Positions 1-8,390 of a DNA stretch of 64,000 nt are shown here, one piece after another. The notes beneath the pieces are model-generated. The model did no database searches. It saw only the letters and a program-made list of their open reading frames with translations, and was not told where the DNA came from. The stretch spans positions 3,239,001 through 3,303,000 of the forward strand of contig NZ_CP022548.1 of NCBI RefSeq assembly GCF_002776575.1, given 5' to 3'. The position numbers and the translations under genes were made by a program. This DNA is from Sphingorhabdus sp. YGSMI21 (GTDB taxonomy: Bacteria > Pseudomonadota > Alphaproteobacteria > Sphingomonadales > Sphingomonadaceae). Each line of letters opens with the position of its first letter. Positions within the stretch are counted from its first letter, which is position 1.

Positions 1-1279
1 CCTGGACCAGATATTCCGGTGTGATCGACAGCGCGATCGCGTCGCCGATGGCTTCGTGGAAACCGTCATTGGCACCGTCGAGATGCAGGTAGCTCTGCTT
101 GTTATAGGCGCGCTGGTAATAATTATGGCCAAGCTCGTGGTGGATGGTGGTGAAGTCATCGCCATTGACCTTGATGCACATCTTGATGCGGATATCGTCC
201 TTGTTGTCGATATCCCAGGCGCTGGCGTGGCAAACGACTTCGCGATCCGCCGGTTTGGTGAACAGCGACCGCTGCCAGAATGTCTCGGGTAGCGGTTCGA
301 AACCGAGTGAGGAGAAAAAGCCTTCACCCGCCTTGACCATCTTCATCGCGTCATAATCATTGGCGACCAGCAATTCGGTCGTGTCATAGCCGATATCGCC
401 GGCCCCTTCCGGCGCCACGACATCATAGATATTGCCCCATTCCTGCGCCCACATATTGCCGAGCAGATCGGCGCGGATCGGACCGGTCTCGGGCTGGACT
501 TCATCGCCATATTTTTCGTTGAGCTTGTCGCGGGTGTAGCAGTGCAGCTGGTCATAGAGCGGCTTGACCTGCGCCCAGAGCTTGTCGGTCAGCTTGGCAA
601 AGTCATCGGCCGGCATATCATAACCGGACCGCCACATCGCGCCAACATCGGCAAAACCGAGTTCGCGGGCACCTTCATTGGCGATTTCCACCATGCGGGC
701 ATAATCATCCTTCATCGGCGCGCCGACATTGGTGTGCCAGCTTTCCCACATTTCAGACAGTTCATCGGGATTGCGATTGGTACCCATCGCCGCTTCGATG
801 TCCGAACCGTTGATTTCCTTGCCGTTGAGCGTGCCCTTGCCCTTGCCGTAAGCCGAGTTCAGCTTGGTGGCGATCTCGTTCAGCTCCGTCGAAGCGCCCT
901 CTGTAGTCGGAGCCGGAAGCACGATCCCGCCGCGCAACTTGTCCAGCTTTCGTCGGGTGACAGCATCCAGTCCCTGGACATTGTTGAACTTGGCCGCTTC
1001 AAGCGCGGCGTTGACCGACATCGTAGTGCCTTCTGCGCCGACCTTGGCCGCCAGAGCGTCGGTATCATCGGTAATGAAGTTCGAATTGATCCAGTAAATG
1101 CGCGCAGCATCGACGGAAAAATCGAACAGCTTCTGCTCGGTTTCGGCGACAAATTGCTGTGCATCGGCCGCTGTCGGAGCAGCCGTTTCCTCCATCACGT
1201 CATTTTCATGGTCTTTTGCCAGGGCTGGGGTGGCCAGTGCCATGGTGGCGATTGCGACGATCGAAGCGGCGGTTTTCAT
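1..1279 (-). CDS. M2 family (ACE-like) zinc dipeptidyl carboxypeptidase, 3' partial
   Basis: Exported zinc metallopeptidase of the M2 (angiotensin-converting enzyme) family, which removes dipeptides from peptide C-termini. About 426 codons are visible; the C-terminus lies beyond the window edge. Residues 1-21 form a signal peptide (MKTAAS then a hydrophobic stretch ending ATPALA), so it should act in the periplasm. The zinc motif HELGH is at about residues 381-385, inside HHELGHNYYQRAY, which is diagnostic of M2. The downstream Glu ligand is in the last visible part (DGFHEAIGDAIALS). The start is the ATG directly before the signal peptide. It runs in the same direction as the gene upstream but is separated from it by 56 bp. 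Family assignment is firm; the natural substrate is unknown. Confidence 0.9.
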   Translation of the reverse strand, partial: MKTAASIVAIATMALATPALAKDHENDVMEETAAPTAADAQQFVAETEQKLFDFSVDAARIYWINSNFITDDTDALAAKVGAEGTTMSVNAALEAAKFNNVQGLDAVTRRKLDKLRGGIVLPAPTTEGASTELNEIATKLNSAYGKGKGTLNGKEINGSDIEAAMGTNRNPDELSEMWESWHTNVGAPMKDDYARMVEIANEGARELGFADVGAMWRSGYDMPADDFAKLTDKLWAQVKPLYDQLHCYTRDKLNEKYGDEVQPETGPIRADLLGNMWAQEWGNIYDVVAPEGAGDIGYDTTELLVANDYDAMKMVKAGEGFFSSLGFEPLPETFWQRSLFTKPADREVVCHASAWDIDNKDDIRIKMCIKVNGDDFTTIHHELGHNYYQRAYNKQSYLHLDGANDGFHEAIGDAIALSITPEYLVQ

Positions 1280-1335
1280 AGATGGATCCTCAACTGATTT
1301 GATATGGTAGAAATTGAAACTTTATCGCCCGCCGG

Positions 1336-1863
1336 TCAAGCCCGTGTTTCGCTCCATCGCCAGATAAGCGCGGCGATCATCGCGACCGTGCCGACAATCC
1401 AGCTTGCCACCTTTACCGGTTTTGCCAGAGCCGCCGTCCCGGCGAGAATGTCGCTGCCCTGTTCGTTGACCAGCTGGATCAGCTGGCACACGGTTTCGAT
1501 ATAGTCGGTCAGGCCAAAGACAAAATAGCTGAGCACGCAGAGCAGGCCGACTTTCTTGAGCGTCGGCGAATTGGCCCGCTGCCAGATCAGCCGCCCGCCG
1601 ATGATGCCACCCGACATATAGAGAGTGATGAAGACCAGATCCGCGATCATGCCCCAGCGCGCCATCGCCAGCGCCCCGGCTGATGCCCAGCTTTCCTGGA
1701 TCGCATTCACCCGTTCCGCTGTCGCTGCGCTCTGGTGATCGAGTATCCCATTCGGCGCGACAAGCGTTTCAAGCGCGCCGTTCGAGAGGATGAGATAGCC
1801 GAAAAGCGCCAGACCGCCGCCCCAGAATATCCAGAAATTACGCCAGTTATACAATTTCGACAT
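1336..1863 (-). CDS. four-helix membrane protein of unknown function
   Basis: I do not recognise a family. The 175-residue product has four predicted membrane helices at about residues 10-27, 71-90, 105-125 and 150-169, and a soluble loop at 30-68 between the first two. There is no signal peptide or catalytic motif. It starts 8 bp after the stop of the alpha/beta hydrolase gene, so it is probably the last gene of the four-gene unit that begins with the HCCA-isomerase-like gene. Its role there cannot be read from the sequence. Confidence 0.75.
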   Translation of the reverse strand: MSKLYNWRNFWIFWGGGLALFGYLILSNGALETLVAPNGILDHQSAATAERVNAIQESWASAGALAMARWGMIADLVFITLYMSGGIIGGRLIWQRANSPTLKKVGLLCVLSYFVFGLTDYIETVCQLIQLVNEQGSDILAGTAALAKPVKVASWIVGTVAMIAALIWRWSETRA

Positions 1864-1871
1864 CGTCCCTC

Positions 1872-2624
1872 CTATCCGACCAGAAAGCGCACCATTTCCT
1901 GGCTCATTTCCGCTTTGGTCACGCTGCTCATATGGGTGCCGGGAATGGCAACATGATGGCCATTGAGCAAAATCGCCGCCAGTTCTTCCGGATCGCCATT
2001 ATCGCGATCCTCGCTGCCGCACAGAACCAGTGTTTCGGTTTCTATGCTAGCCGCATCGGCGGGATCCATATCGGAAAAAGTTGCGAGCAACAAACTCGCC
2101 GCCACCGGATCGATTTTCTGGCTCTTCATGAACTGGATGGCCAGCCAGTGCGGGTCGCCGCGCTTGGCACTCTCCGTGAGGCGAATTGCTTCCTGGAAAA
2201 ATTCCTGCCGCTGCTCCCATCCCGCCAGGCCCTGCAATCCCATGCCGGCGAGTATCGCTTTAGATGGATTGGCACCGGTCACCAGCAACCGTGCTGTCGT
2301 CCGCGCGCCAAGCGAGAAGCCGCCGAGATCATAATCGCTCAATTGCAGATGCGCGATCAGTGCCAGCACGTCCTTGACCAGCACATCATCAGGATAGGCA
2401 GATGGATCATGCGGAGCTTCACTTTCGCCATGGGCGCGCAGATCGGGCATGATCACCCGGAAGCCGGCATCGACCAGAGCCTGGGCGTGACCGAATTTGA
2501 TCCAGTTGGTGTCGGCGTTGGAAAACAGGCCGTGGAGCAGGACAACCGGACGCCCCTCCCCCATTTCATGAATTTTGAGCTTCACCCCGTCGAAGGACGA
2601 GAAATCCCATTTGTCAGCCGTCAT
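1872..2624 (-). CDS. alpha/beta hydrolase
   Basis: Cytoplasmic alpha/beta-hydrolase-fold enzyme of 250 residues. The oxyanion HG motif is at about 31-32 (VVLLHGLFSN), the nucleophile elbow is GFSLG with Ser104, the probable acid lies in CGSEDRDNGDP, and the C-terminal GTHMSS supplies the histidine, so the Ser-Asp-His triad looks complete. An in-frame upstream extension exists but overlaps the preceding gene heavily. The start chosen here gives an ATGA overlap with the stop of the GFA gene, implying translational coupling. The substrate is unknown; the neighbours (glutathione-linked families) suggest a role in degrading or detoxifying an organic compound, which is inference. Confidence 0.88.
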   Translation of the reverse strand: MTADKWDFSSFDGVKLKIHEMGEGRPVVLLHGLFSNADTNWIKFGHAQALVDAGFRVIMPDLRAHGESEAPHDPSAYPDDVLVKDVLALIAHLQLSDYDLGGFSLGARTTARLLVTGANPSKAILAGMGLQGLAGWEQRQEFFQEAIRLTESAKRGDPHWLAIQFMKSQKIDPVAASLLLATFSDMDPADAASIETETLVLCGSEDRDNGDPEELAAILLNGHHVAIPGTHMSSVTKAEMSQEMVRFLVG

Positions 2625-3070
2625 GTTCCACTTTCCAAATTGCTGCGCCAGGCGGCCGGATTGTCCGGCTGGGTCAGATGCTGGTCGCTTGCTGGATCCA
2701 GTTCGATCCCCGGCTGTTTTTTCGACACCCATAAATGACCCATGGGCGCGATGCCGGACGGATCATCCAGCGTTCCCACTTTCAAGGTAATAGCTTCCGG
2801 TGGATTGCTGCCGGAATGCCAGAGCCGCGTGCCACAATCGCCGCAGAAATAATTATATTTGGTCCGCCCGCTGAAGACTGTGCTGACAAAATATGAAGCC
2901 GAGCCTTCGACCTGCAGCCTCGCATATTGCATCGGCACGGACATTGAAAAGGCACTGGCGCTCTGTTTCTTGCACTCGCCGCAATGGCAGGCATAGGCAA
3001 CCGGAATAGGGCCTTCAAACTGGTATCGTATCGCGCCGCACTGGCAGCCACCAGTCAGGAGGTCGCTCAT
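2621..3070 (-). CDS. GFA family (glutathione-dependent formaldehyde-activating-like) zinc protein
   Basis: Small 149-residue GFA/CENP-V-fold protein. The family cysteines are present: CQC at 9-11, CHCGEC at 28-33 and CGDC at 76-79, which in this family bind structural and catalytic zinc. Members are related to glutathione-dependent formaldehyde-activating enzyme but most have no proven substrate. The chosen ATG overlaps the stop of the upstream isomerase-like gene as ATGA; a longer in-frame start 11 codons upstream is less likely. It is the second gene of the unit divergent from marR. Family is confident, function is not. Confidence 0.88.
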   Translation of the reverse strand: MSDLLTGGCQCGAIRYQFEGPIPVAYACHCGECKKQSASAFSMSVPMQYARLQVEGSASYFVSTVFSGRTKYNYFCGDCGTRLWHSGSNPPEAITLKVGTLDDPSGIAPMGHLWVSKKQPGIELDPASDQHLTQPDNPAAWRSNLESGT

Positions 3071-3714
3071 TTCTCGGCAAGGCCTTTCTGCTTCATCCGC
3101 CATAGCGCCAGTTCGATCCGGTCCTGCCCGAAAAAGGGTTCGTCCTCGAACACCAGCGTCGGCACGCCCCAGTGGCCAGCGGCTTCGAGAGCCTTCTGGT
3201 TTTCGGCGATTTCGGCGTCCAGTCCTTCCGACTGGGTGGAGGCTTCGACGCGCAATTCGGTCAGATCCAGCCCGGCGCGTTCGGCGGCTTTTTCGAGGTG
3301 GTCGCCTTCGTTCCAGCCAGCGGTGCCGCCCCAGATCAGCTGCGAAACTTCATTGGCAAATTCCAGCCCCTTGCCGCGCCGCGACGCCGCCTGCCCCATC
3401 CGGGTCAGTTCGAAAATATAGGGTTGCTCGTCAGCGATCTTGCGGGTGGCGATATCCTGCACGATCGGGTCGGGATTGGGCGGTGCCATCGATATACCCA
3501 TATGCTGCGCCACCCGGAACATGTCCCGAAACGTGTAGCCCAGCCAGTTGGGGTGATTTTTCTCGAAAAAATCCGGTTCCCGTATCGCCAGCGGATAAAC
3601 GAAGCGCTGGTTGATCTTCAGATCATAATCCTGCGTCAGCGCAACATAACGCCGCGTCGCCAGATAGCTGTAGGGCGAGCGGAAGGACCAGTACACGTCT
3701 GCTTGTAATGTCAT
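3067..3714 (-). CDS. 2-hydroxychromene-2-carboxylate isomerase / DsbA-like thioredoxin-fold protein
   Basis: Kappa-GST-like thioredoxin-fold protein of 215 residues. The N-terminus VYWSFRSPYSYLA is the HCCA-isomerase signature, with Ser13-Pro14 in the position that activates glutathione. The rest follows the family with a helical insertion and the C-terminal WGVPTLVFEDEPFFGQDRI, which holds the cis-proline and glutathione-site region. Characterised relatives isomerise 2-hydroxychromene-2-carboxylate in naphthalene breakdown, but many family members act elsewhere and no naphthalene genes are nearby. It is the promoter-proximal gene of the four-gene operon, 89 bp from the divergent marR gene. 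Two other ATGs lie upstream; this one matches the usual family start. Confidence 0.85.
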   Translation of the reverse strand: MTLQADVYWSFRSPYSYLATRRYVALTQDYDLKINQRFVYPLAIREPDFFEKNHPNWLGYTFRDMFRVAQHMGISMAPPNPDPIVQDIATRKIADEQPYIFELTRMGQAASRRGKGLEFANEVSQLIWGGTAGWNEGDHLEKAAERAGLDLTELRVEASTQSEGLDAEIAENQKALEAAGHWGVPTLVFEDEPFFGQDRIELALWRMKQKGLAEK

Positions 3715-3777
3715 CGCGATCATATGGCACAATCGTGAACCGGCTTCTAGAAATTTCAAAGCTAATCATTGCTTATT

Positions 3778-3791
3778 ATAACATATGTTAT
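3778..3791. promoter_or_regulatory. palindromic operator candidate in marR divergent promoter region
   Basis: The perfect 14 bp palindrome ATAACATATGTTAT sits between the divergent isomerase-like gene and marR, 12 bp before the marR start. MarR-family repressors commonly bind such AT-rich palindromes in their own divergent promoter regions. Position and symmetry make it the best operator candidate here; binding itself is inference. Confidence 0.55.
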
Positions 3792-3803
3792 TAAATTGCC
3801 GGG

Positions 3804-4262
3804 ATGAGCGATAATATGGGATTTCTGGTCGGCGATATTTCCCGTCTGATCCGCCGGACTTTCGACAAGCGGGCCAAGGCAATTGGCATCACCCGTCCGC
3901 AATGGCGGGTGCTGACCTGGTTGCAACGGCACGAAGGGATCAACCAGAGCGCGCTGGCCGACATGCTGGAACTGGACGCAATGGCGCTGTGCCGGATGGT
4001 CGACCGTTTGCAGGCCGCAGATATGGTCGAACGCCGGGCCGACCCCGCCGACCGGCGCGCGTGGAAATTATATCTCACCCCCAAGGGCGTTGCCCTGACC
4101 GAGCAGCTGCAGCCGATTGGCGAGCAATTGCTGCAGGAAGCGCTGCACGATGTGCCGCCGGCGGAACGGGAAAAGCTCCATCATTTGCTCGAACGCTTCC
4201 GCGCCAACCTGCAATCCATCGATGACGATGATTCACACGAGAAGCGGACCGCCCATGGCTGA
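3804..4262 (+). CDS. MarR family transcriptional regulator
   Basis: Winged-helix MarR-family regulator of 152 residues. The core ALADMLELDAMALCRMVDRLQAADMVERR is the recognition-helix region, followed by the wing DPADRRAWKLYLT. Flanking helices form the dimerisation part. It is the first gene of a three-gene unit with an HlyD-type adaptor and a DHA2-type MFS exporter, and the adaptor's start lies 8 nt inside the marR end. This is the classical EmrR-like layout in which the repressor responds to the exported compound. It may also control the divergent isomerase/GFA operon through the palindrome in the shared promoter region; that is inference. Confidence 0.92.
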   Translation: MSDNMGFLVGDISRLIRRTFDKRAKAIGITRPQWRVLTWLQRHEGINQSALADMLELDAMALCRMVDRLQAADMVERRADPADRRAWKLYLTPKGVALTEQLQPIGEQLLQEALHDVPPAEREKLHHLLERFRANLQSIDDDDSHEKRTAHG

Positions 4263-5343
4263 CAATCCCAATCCGGACATCGATATCAAGCCTGTGACTG
4301 AAGGGCCGACCCCTGACCCCGCCACCCGGCGATCGACTGGCCGCAATATCGGTCGCTGGATATTGATGCTGTCGGTGCCGCTCTTGCTCGCAACATTGGG
4401 TATTTATTACTGGATCGCCAGCGACCGTTACGCTTCCACCGACAATGCCTATGTGCAGCAGGATATCGTGTCCATTTCTCCCGAGGTGGGCGGAAAAATC
4501 GTGCAAGTGGCGGTCGAGGAAAACCAGCAGGTCGCGGCCGGCGATCTGCTTTTTGCGATAGACCCAGCGCCCTTTGAACTGACCGTCGCGCAAAGCAATG
4601 CGCGCATCGCCGCCGCACAAGTCGAAGTCCAGAATCTCCGGACCGATTATCAGGTGAGCGGCGTGGACATAGAGGTCGCGCGACAGGACATTGCCTTCGC
4701 CCAGTCCAACTATCAGCGGCAGGCGGCCTTGATGGCGAAGGGCTTTACCACCCGGGCCCGGCTCGACGCCGCCCAGCATGAAGTCGATCTGGCCAGAGCC
4801 AGATTGAAATCCGCCCAGGCGGATGTCGTCGCGGCCAGGTCACGCCTGTCGACAGGATCGGCCGCTCCGGGCGAAAATCCGGATGTTGCCGAGGCCAGAG
4901 CGGCCCGGGACCAGGCCTTGCTCGATCTGGAACGCACGCGGGTGGTGGCTCCGGTCGCCGGACGGGTCGCCCAGTCTACCCGGCTGCAAATCGGGCAGAT
5001 GATGGTCTCCGGACTGCCGGCGCTTTCCATCGTGGACGACAAGAATAGCTGGGTGGAGGCCAATTTCAAGGAAACCGACCTCGCCAGGATGAAGGTCGGT
5101 CAGAAAGCAAAAATCACCTTCGACGCTTATCCGGAGCTGGAACTCAAGGGCCGTGTCGATAGCATCGGTGCGGGCACCGGATCGGAATTCTCTGTCCTGC
5201 CGGCCCAGAATGCCAATGCCAACTGGGTCAAGGTCACGCAGCGCGTTCCCGTGCGGATCAGGATCGTGGATCCCTCGCCGCGGCAGCTGATTGCGGGGAT
5301 TTCTGCGGAGGTAACCGTCGATCTGCGCACTGGTAAAGAGTGA
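4255..5343 (+). CDS. emrA: HlyD/EmrA-type membrane fusion protein
   Basis: Periplasmic adaptor of a tripartite multidrug exporter, 362 residues. One N-terminal membrane helix at about 30-50 (WILMLSVPLLLATLGIYYW) anchors it. It is followed by the first half-lipoyl domain (SISPEVGGKIVQVAVEENQQV), a coiled-coil hairpin, the second half-lipoyl domain (VVAPVAGRV) and a beta-barrel domain. It would bridge the MFS pump to an outer-membrane channel; no TolC-like gene is encoded here. The start chosen overlaps marR by 8 nt, and the stop overlaps the pump gene start as GTGA. The drug or metabolite is not known. Confidence 0.9.
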   Translation: MADNPNPDIDIKPVTEGPTPDPATRRSTGRNIGRWILMLSVPLLLATLGIYYWIASDRYASTDNAYVQQDIVSISPEVGGKIVQVAVEENQQVAAGDLLFAIDPAPFELTVAQSNARIAAAQVEVQNLRTDYQVSGVDIEVARQDIAFAQSNYQRQAALMAKGFTTRARLDAAQHEVDLARARLKSAQADVVAARSRLSTGSAAPGENPDVAEARAARDQALLDLERTRVVAPVAGRVAQSTRLQIGQMMVSGLPALSIVDDKNSWVEANFKETDLARMKVGQKAKITFDAYPELELKGRVDSIGAGTGSEFSVLPAQNANANWVKVTQRVPVRIRIVDPSPRQLIAGISAEVTVDLRTGKE

Positions 5344-6890
5344 ACGCGCAAAATCCCGATGAAGCAGCGCTGCCGGTAGACAACCGGGTCCTGCTCACCA
5401 TTGCCGTCATGCTCGGCAATATCATGCAGATACTCGATTCGACGATCGCCAATGTCGCGCTGCCGCACATGCAGTCGGGCTTGGGCGCCACGCTCGACAC
5501 GGTGACCTGGGTATTGACCAGCTATATATTGGCCTCGGCGGTCGCCATTCCGATCACCGGCTGGGTCGCGGACCGGATCGGATCGCGCAAGCTGTTTCTC
5601 TGGTCGATCGCCGGATTCACTCTGTCCTCGCTATTGTGCGCCACTGCTACCAGTTTGGAAATGTTGGTCTTTTACCGGGTGATGCAGGGCCTTTCCGGTG
5701 CCTTCGTGATGCCGCTCTCGCAGACGGTCATGCTCGACATCAACCCGCCGAAAAACCATCCCCGAGCGATGGCGATCTGGGGCATGGGCGTGATGATTGC
5801 GCCAATCACCGGACCGATCATCGGCGGCTATCTGACAGAAAATTACAGCTGGGAATGGATTTTCCTGATCAATGTTCCGCTGGGCATCATTACTTTCATC
5901 ATGCTCTGGACACTGCTCCCCTCGCGACCGATTGCCCGGCGCAAGTTTGACCTGTTCGGATTTGCCTTGTTCGCCGCCTTCATGGCCTCTTTCCAGCTGA
6001 TGCTTGATCGGGGCAATGGCGAGGACTGGTTCGAAAGCTGGGAAATCATCATTGAATTCGGCATTGCCGCCGCTGCCCTGTGGATGTTCGCCATCCACAT
6101 GTCGACAGCGCGAAATCCGTTCCTGTCGCGCGATCTGTTCCGGGACCGCAATCTGGTCACCGCGATGCTGCTGATGATCGTCGCCGGTGTATCGATGTTC
6201 TCCACCATGGCCCTGCTGCCGCCGATGCTGCAGAATATCTATCATTATACCCCTATTGATGCGGGCATAATATTGGCGCCGCGTGGCGTCGGTGTGTTTC
6301 TGGGCATGGCCATCGGCAGTCGCCTGGCGACCGTTGTCGACGCACGGTTCGTCGTTGCGACCGGAATGGCGCTGGCTTCCTATTCGGCCTGGATGATGAC
6401 CGGGTGGAGCCTGGAAATGGACCGCTGGCCGGTGATCACCAGCGGCGTCGTCCAGGGCCTCGGGATGGGCGCGCTATTCGTCACGATGAACATATTGGCT
6501 TTTTCCACTCTGTCGTCCGCGCTGCGAACCGACGCCGCCAGCTTGCTCAATCTTTCGCGGACGATCGGGGCTTCGGTCGGGATAGCGGTATTTGTCGGGC
6601 TGCTCGGCCGCAACTGGCAGACCAGCCACGCCGATCTCGCCGGCCATGTCACCGAAGCGCGGCTATCCCCGCTCAGCCCGACCAGCATCAACCGGCTCGG
6701 ACAATATGGCGAACAGGCGATGATGATGATCGACGGCGAGGTGAACCGGCAGGCGCTGATGATCGCCTATCTCGGCGATTTCTGGCTGATGGCGGTGGTT
6801 ACCGGTTTGTGTGTTCCGCTGGTGTTCCTGATGAAGAAACCCCAGCGGATGAAAGTTGATTCAGCCGAAGCGGCCAGCGCGGCGCACTAG
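5340..6890 (+). CDS. emrB: DHA2-family MFS drug exporter, EmrB/QacA type
   Basis: Inner-membrane proton-driven efflux pump of 516 residues, the usual length for 14-helix DHA2 transporters. The motif D/LDSTIANVALPHMQ after the first helix and the motif-A region WVADRIGSRKLF mark the EmrB/QacA family. Motif C is visible as GPIIGGYL. It starts with GTG overlapping the stop of the adaptor gene, so the two are translationally coupled. The stop codon overlaps that of the convergent asd gene through a shared CTAG. Specificity cannot be predicted. Confidence 0.92.
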   Translation: MNAQNPDEAALPVDNRVLLTIAVMLGNIMQILDSTIANVALPHMQSGLGATLDTVTWVLTSYILASAVAIPITGWVADRIGSRKLFLWSIAGFTLSSLLCATATSLEMLVFYRVMQGLSGAFVMPLSQTVMLDINPPKNHPRAMAIWGMGVMIAPITGPIIGGYLTENYSWEWIFLINVPLGIITFIMLWTLLPSRPIARRKFDLFGFALFAAFMASFQLMLDRGNGEDWFESWEIIIEFGIAAAALWMFAIHMSTARNPFLSRDLFRDRNLVTAMLLMIVAGVSMFSTMALLPPMLQNIYHYTPIDAGIILAPRGVGVFLGMAIGSRLATVVDARFVVATGMALASYSAWMMTGWSLEMDRWPVITSGVVQGLGMGALFVTMNILAFSTLSSALRTDAASLLNLSRTIGASVGIAVFVGLLGRNWQTSHADLAGHVTEARLSPLSPTSINRLGQYGEQAMMMIDGEVNRQALMIAYLGDFWLMAVVTGLCVPLVFLMKKPQRMKVDSAEAASAAH

Positions 6891-7912
6891 CCCTTCTTCA
6901 GATGCTTGCGGCCGAGCAGCTCAGCAATCTGCACCGCGTTGAGCGCTGCGCCCTTGCGGAGGTTGTCGCTGACGCACCAGATATTCAGGCCGTTTTCGAC
7001 CGTCGGATCTTCGCGCACGCGGCTGATGAAGGTGGCGCCGTCGCCGACGCATTCGACCGGCGTGACATAGCCTTCGTCCTCGCGCTTATCGACCAGCATG
7101 ATGCCGGGCGCGTCGCGCAGGATTTTCTGGGCGTCCTTGGCGGACAGTTCTTTTTCGAACTCGATATTGATCGACTCGCTGTGACCGACAAAGACCGGCA
7201 CGCGGACGCAGGTCGCGGTGAGCTTGATCTTGGGATCGAGGATTTTCTTGGTCTCGACGACCATTTTCCACTCTTCCTTGGTGGAGCCGTCGTCAAGGAA
7301 CACGTCGATATGCGGGATCACGTTAAAGGCGATCTGCTTGGTGAAAACGTGGTTTTCCTTTGGATCACCGACGAAAATCGCGCGGGACTGTTCGAACAGT
7401 TCATCCATACCGCCCTTGCCTGCGCCGGAAACCGACTGATAGGTAGAGACGACAACCCGCTTGATTGTCGCTGCATCGTGGAGCGGCTTCAGAGCCACAA
7501 CCATCTGGGCGGTCGAGCAATTGGGATTCGCGATGATGTTGCGCTTGGTATAGCCGCTGATCGCCTCGGGGTTCACTTCCGGCACGATGAGGGGCACGTC
7601 CGGATCCATGCGGTAGAGCGAGCTGTTGTCGATCACCACGCAACCGGCGGCCGCAGCCTTGGGCGCATATTCCTTGGTCGGGCCGGAACCGGCAGCAAAC
7701 AAGGCAATATCCCATCCGGAGAAATCGAAATGCTCGATATTCTGGACCTTGAGCATCTTGCCGGTGTCGCCAATTTCGATTTCGCTGCCCTGCGAGCGGG
7801 ACGAAGCGACGGCAGCCAGTTCGTCATAGGGGAATTCACGCTCGACCAGTACGTTGAGCATTTCGCGCCCGACATTGCCGGTAGCGCCAACAACTGCGAT
7901 TTTGTAACCCAT
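6887..7912 (-). CDS. asd: aspartate-semialdehyde dehydrogenase
   Basis: Catalyses NADPH-dependent reduction of aspartyl phosphate to aspartate semialdehyde, the branch point to lysine/diaminopimelate, threonine and methionine. The product has 341 residues, standard for the family. The Rossmann motif VVGATGNVGREM is at 7-18, the active-site cysteine is Cys132 in NPNCSTAQM, and the substrate-binding and C-terminal regions are complete. It lies downstream of rplS behind a strong hairpin terminator, so it probably has its own promoter. Convergent with the MFS gene with overlapping stop codons. Confidence 0.97.
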   Translation of the reverse strand: MGYKIAVVGATGNVGREMLNVLVEREFPYDELAAVASSRSQGSEIEIGDTGKMLKVQNIEHFDFSGWDIALFAAGSGPTKEYAPKAAAAGCVVIDNSSLYRMDPDVPLIVPEVNPEAISGYTKRNIIANPNCSTAQMVVALKPLHDAATIKRVVVSTYQSVSGAGKGGMDELFEQSRAIFVGDPKENHVFTKQIAFNVIPHIDVFLDDGSTKEEWKMVVETKKILDPKIKLTATCVRVPVFVGHSESINIEFEKELSAKDAQKILRDAPGIMLVDKREDEGYVTPVECVGDGATFISRVREDPTVENGLNIWCVSDNLRKGAALNAVQIAELLGRKHLKKG

Positions 7913-7936
7913 GAAACTTTTCCTGTTGCTGATATT

Positions 7937-7974
7937 AAAACAGCCGGTTTTCCTGTGGGGAGAACCGGCTGTTT
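7937..7974 (-). terminator. intrinsic terminator after rplS
   Basis: A perfect 12 bp stem (AAACAGCCGGTT with its complement) around a 13-nt loop, followed on the minus strand by a short T run. It lies between rplS and asd and should end the ffh-rplS transcript. Confidence 0.8.
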
Positions 7975-7997
7975 GAAACTTTTTAGAGAAGCGTAGC

Positions 7998-8387
7998 TTA
8001 TTTCGCTTCGGTGCCTTTCGCTGGCTGGTTCAAACGGCGTTCCGCAATACGGGCCCGTTTCCCAGTCCGGCCGCGCAGATAGTAAAGTTTCGCACGACGC
8101 ACGATACCGCGGCGAACCACGGTGATGCTTTCAATATTCGGGGAGTAGAGCGGGAATACGCGCTCGACGCCTTCGCCGAACGACATTTTGCGTACGGTGA
8201 AGTTGGAGCCCATGCCGCGATTGGTCCGTGCGATGCACACACCTTCAAAATTCTGGGTACGAACGCGCTCGCCTTCGACGACGCGAACACCGACGCGCAG
8301 CGTATCACCAGCGCGAAATTCGGGAACTTCCTTGGACGCTACAAATGCGTCTACTGCTTCTTTTTCCAACGTCTGAATCAGGTTCAT
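7998..8387 (-). CDS. rplS: 50S ribosomal protein L19
   Basis: Ribosomal protein of the large subunit at the 30S-50S interface, 129 residues. The sequence matches L19 throughout: [30 protein letters not shown]-like [32 protein letters not shown], and the basic region [19 protein letters not shown]. It follows trmD by 3 bp as in most proteobacteria, and a strong terminator follows it, so it is likely the last gene of the ffh operon. Confidence 0.98.
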   Translation of the reverse strand: MNLIQTLEKEAVDAFVASKEVPEFRAGDTLRVGVRVVEGERVRTQNFEGVCIARTNRGMGSNFTVRKMSFGEGVERVFPLYSPNIESITVVRRGIVRRAKLYYLRGRTGKRARIAERRLNQPAKGTEAK

Positions 8388-8390
8388 GAC

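Noticed and set aside
6902..7996. Plus-strand frame of over 360 codons opposite asd
   Set aside because: Shadow of the certain asd gene and crosses the rplS terminator hairpin.
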